Source: Acholeplasma sp. (lineage in GTDB: Bacteria; Bacillota_I; Bacilli_A; Acholeplasmatales; UBA5453). From it: DNA of 33,830 nucleotides. The position numbers were made by a program, and so were the translations under genes. The notes beneath the pieces were generated by a model. The model saw only the letters and a list, made by a program, of their open reading frames with translations. It did not search any database and was not told where the DNA came from. The stretch lies in NCBI GenBank assembly GCA_012839355.1, contig DUNK01000009.1, positions 1-33,830 of the forward strand. The letters run 5' to 3'. This document shows, piece by piece, positions 33,293 through 33,830 of this stretch (positions within the stretch are counted from its first letter, which is position 1; each line of letters opens with the position of its first letter).

Positions 33293-33830
33293 TGGAAAGA
33301 TACATAATAATTATTTTAATAGCGCTACTTTTGTTAGCGTTTGGAGTTTTGGTCTACTTACAGCTAAAACATAAAAGAAACACACAATTCTATTTAGAAA
33401 GACAATATAATGAAGTCTTAAACTCTATGCAACAAGCTATTTTATTATTTGATAATAAAGATAGGTTGTTGTTTTATAATAAGTATGCTGAGGTTGCTTT
33501 TCATTTAAAAAATGCAGATTTAGGTAAGACCGCATATATGATGTTTAATAATGAAAAGTTTTTAGAACCCTTTACTAAAAATGAAAAAGAAAAAGTCTTT
33601 GATATTAACTTTTTAAATAAAATCTTTATTGTGCAAATATATCAAGTTCAAAAAACATTTAGTAAAAGTAGCGCTTCAAAACTAATAGTTTTGCATAACG
33701 TTACAGAAGAACGAAAAATAGAAGAGACGAAAAAAGACTTCTTTGCGCACGCTTCACATGAGTTAAAATCGCCATTAACTGCGATTTTAGGTTATAGCGA
33801 ATTAATTACGTTAGATATGGTTGAAGAAAA
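33292..33830 (+). CDS. phoR: sensor histidine kinase PhoR, 3' end cut by the window
   Basis: The first 179 residues of a histidine kinase. One membrane helix spans about residues 4-25, then a PAS-like domain (~40-138, EVLNSMQQAILLFDNKDRLLF) and the dimerisation/phosphoacceptor helix FFAHASHELKSPLTAILGY, with His156 as the phosphorylation site. The ATP-binding domain lies beyond the window. There is no second membrane helix or external sensor domain, so it probably takes its signal from PhoU and the Pst transporter or through the PAS domain. The ATG overlaps the phoP stop (TAATG). Confidence 0.93.
   Translation, partial: MERYIIIILIALLLLAFGVLVYLQLKHKRNTQFYLERQYNEVLNSMQQAILLFDNKDRLLFYNKYAEVAFHLKNADLGKTAYMMFNNEKFLEPFTKNEKEKVFDINFLNKIFIVQIYQVQKTFSKSSASKLIVLHNVTEERKIEETKKDFFAHASHELKSPLTAILGYSELITLDMVEE

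Overview
The window is strongly AT-rich with dense, mostly plus-strand genes. It reads as a low-GC, Firmicute-derived chromosome close to the Mollicutes (Acholeplasma/Izemoplasma-like), although another AT-rich Firmicute cannot be excluded. UGA is used as a stop (ends of the phosphodiesterase, Nudix, HAD and hrcA genes) and Trp is encoded by TGG, so the genetic code is standard and not Mycoplasma-type. Clear Shine-Dalgarno sequences, a T-box leader, CIRCE operators, PHO-box repeats, Gram-positive type lipoprotein signals and the MEP-pathway gene ispG all fit that placement.

Region 1 (1-9663): a replication and repair block in conserved Firmicute order: polA, mutM, coaE, an unknown 111-aa gene in the place where nrdR often lies, dnaB, dnaI and a terminator. 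A T-box riboswitch then controls thrS, followed closely by a cysteine-free SalA-type Mrp ATPase. Region 2 (9664-15662): a tightly packed run of an AAA/DUF4143 ATPase, galE, an AlkP-superfamily phosphodiesterase, a 65-aa protein, an Sfp-type phosphopantetheinyl transferase, a thioredoxin-fold lipoprotein, a Nudix hydrolase and a HAD phosphatase. Region 3 (15657-21484): two divergent GH13 genes, one a membrane-anchored pullulanase-like protein that has lost catalytic residues and one an apparently intact alpha-glucosidase, then a small membrane protein and convergent ispG. Region 4 (21496-27059): rpmG, a metallo-beta-lactamase-fold hydrolase with an altered metal motif, and the HrcA-CIRCE heat-shock operon hrcA-grpE-dnaK-dnaJ. 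Region 5 (27060-28023): a zinc-ribbon membrane protein, a decayed second copy of it, and a frameshifted gene remnant. Region 6 (28024-33830): the phosphate regulon pstS-pstC-pstA-pstB-phoU-phoP-phoR (phoR cut by the window end), behind three TTACA repeats spaced exactly 11 bp apart.

The most unusual signal is in the phosphate operon. The motif order of the PstS-like lipoprotein is circularly permuted compared with ordinary PstS: the half that is normally C-terminal comes first. Its partner PstA carries an extra extracytoplasmic insertion of more than 100 residues, and the kinase has a single membrane segment with no external sensor domain. Together these suggest a remodelled phosphate-uptake and sensing complex. 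Other points of interest are the catalytically degraded GH13 protein, the THxHxNH metallo-hydrolase, the dual CIRCE elements around a perfect consensus promoter, and two convergent gene pairs whose coding ends overlap with no room for terminators.
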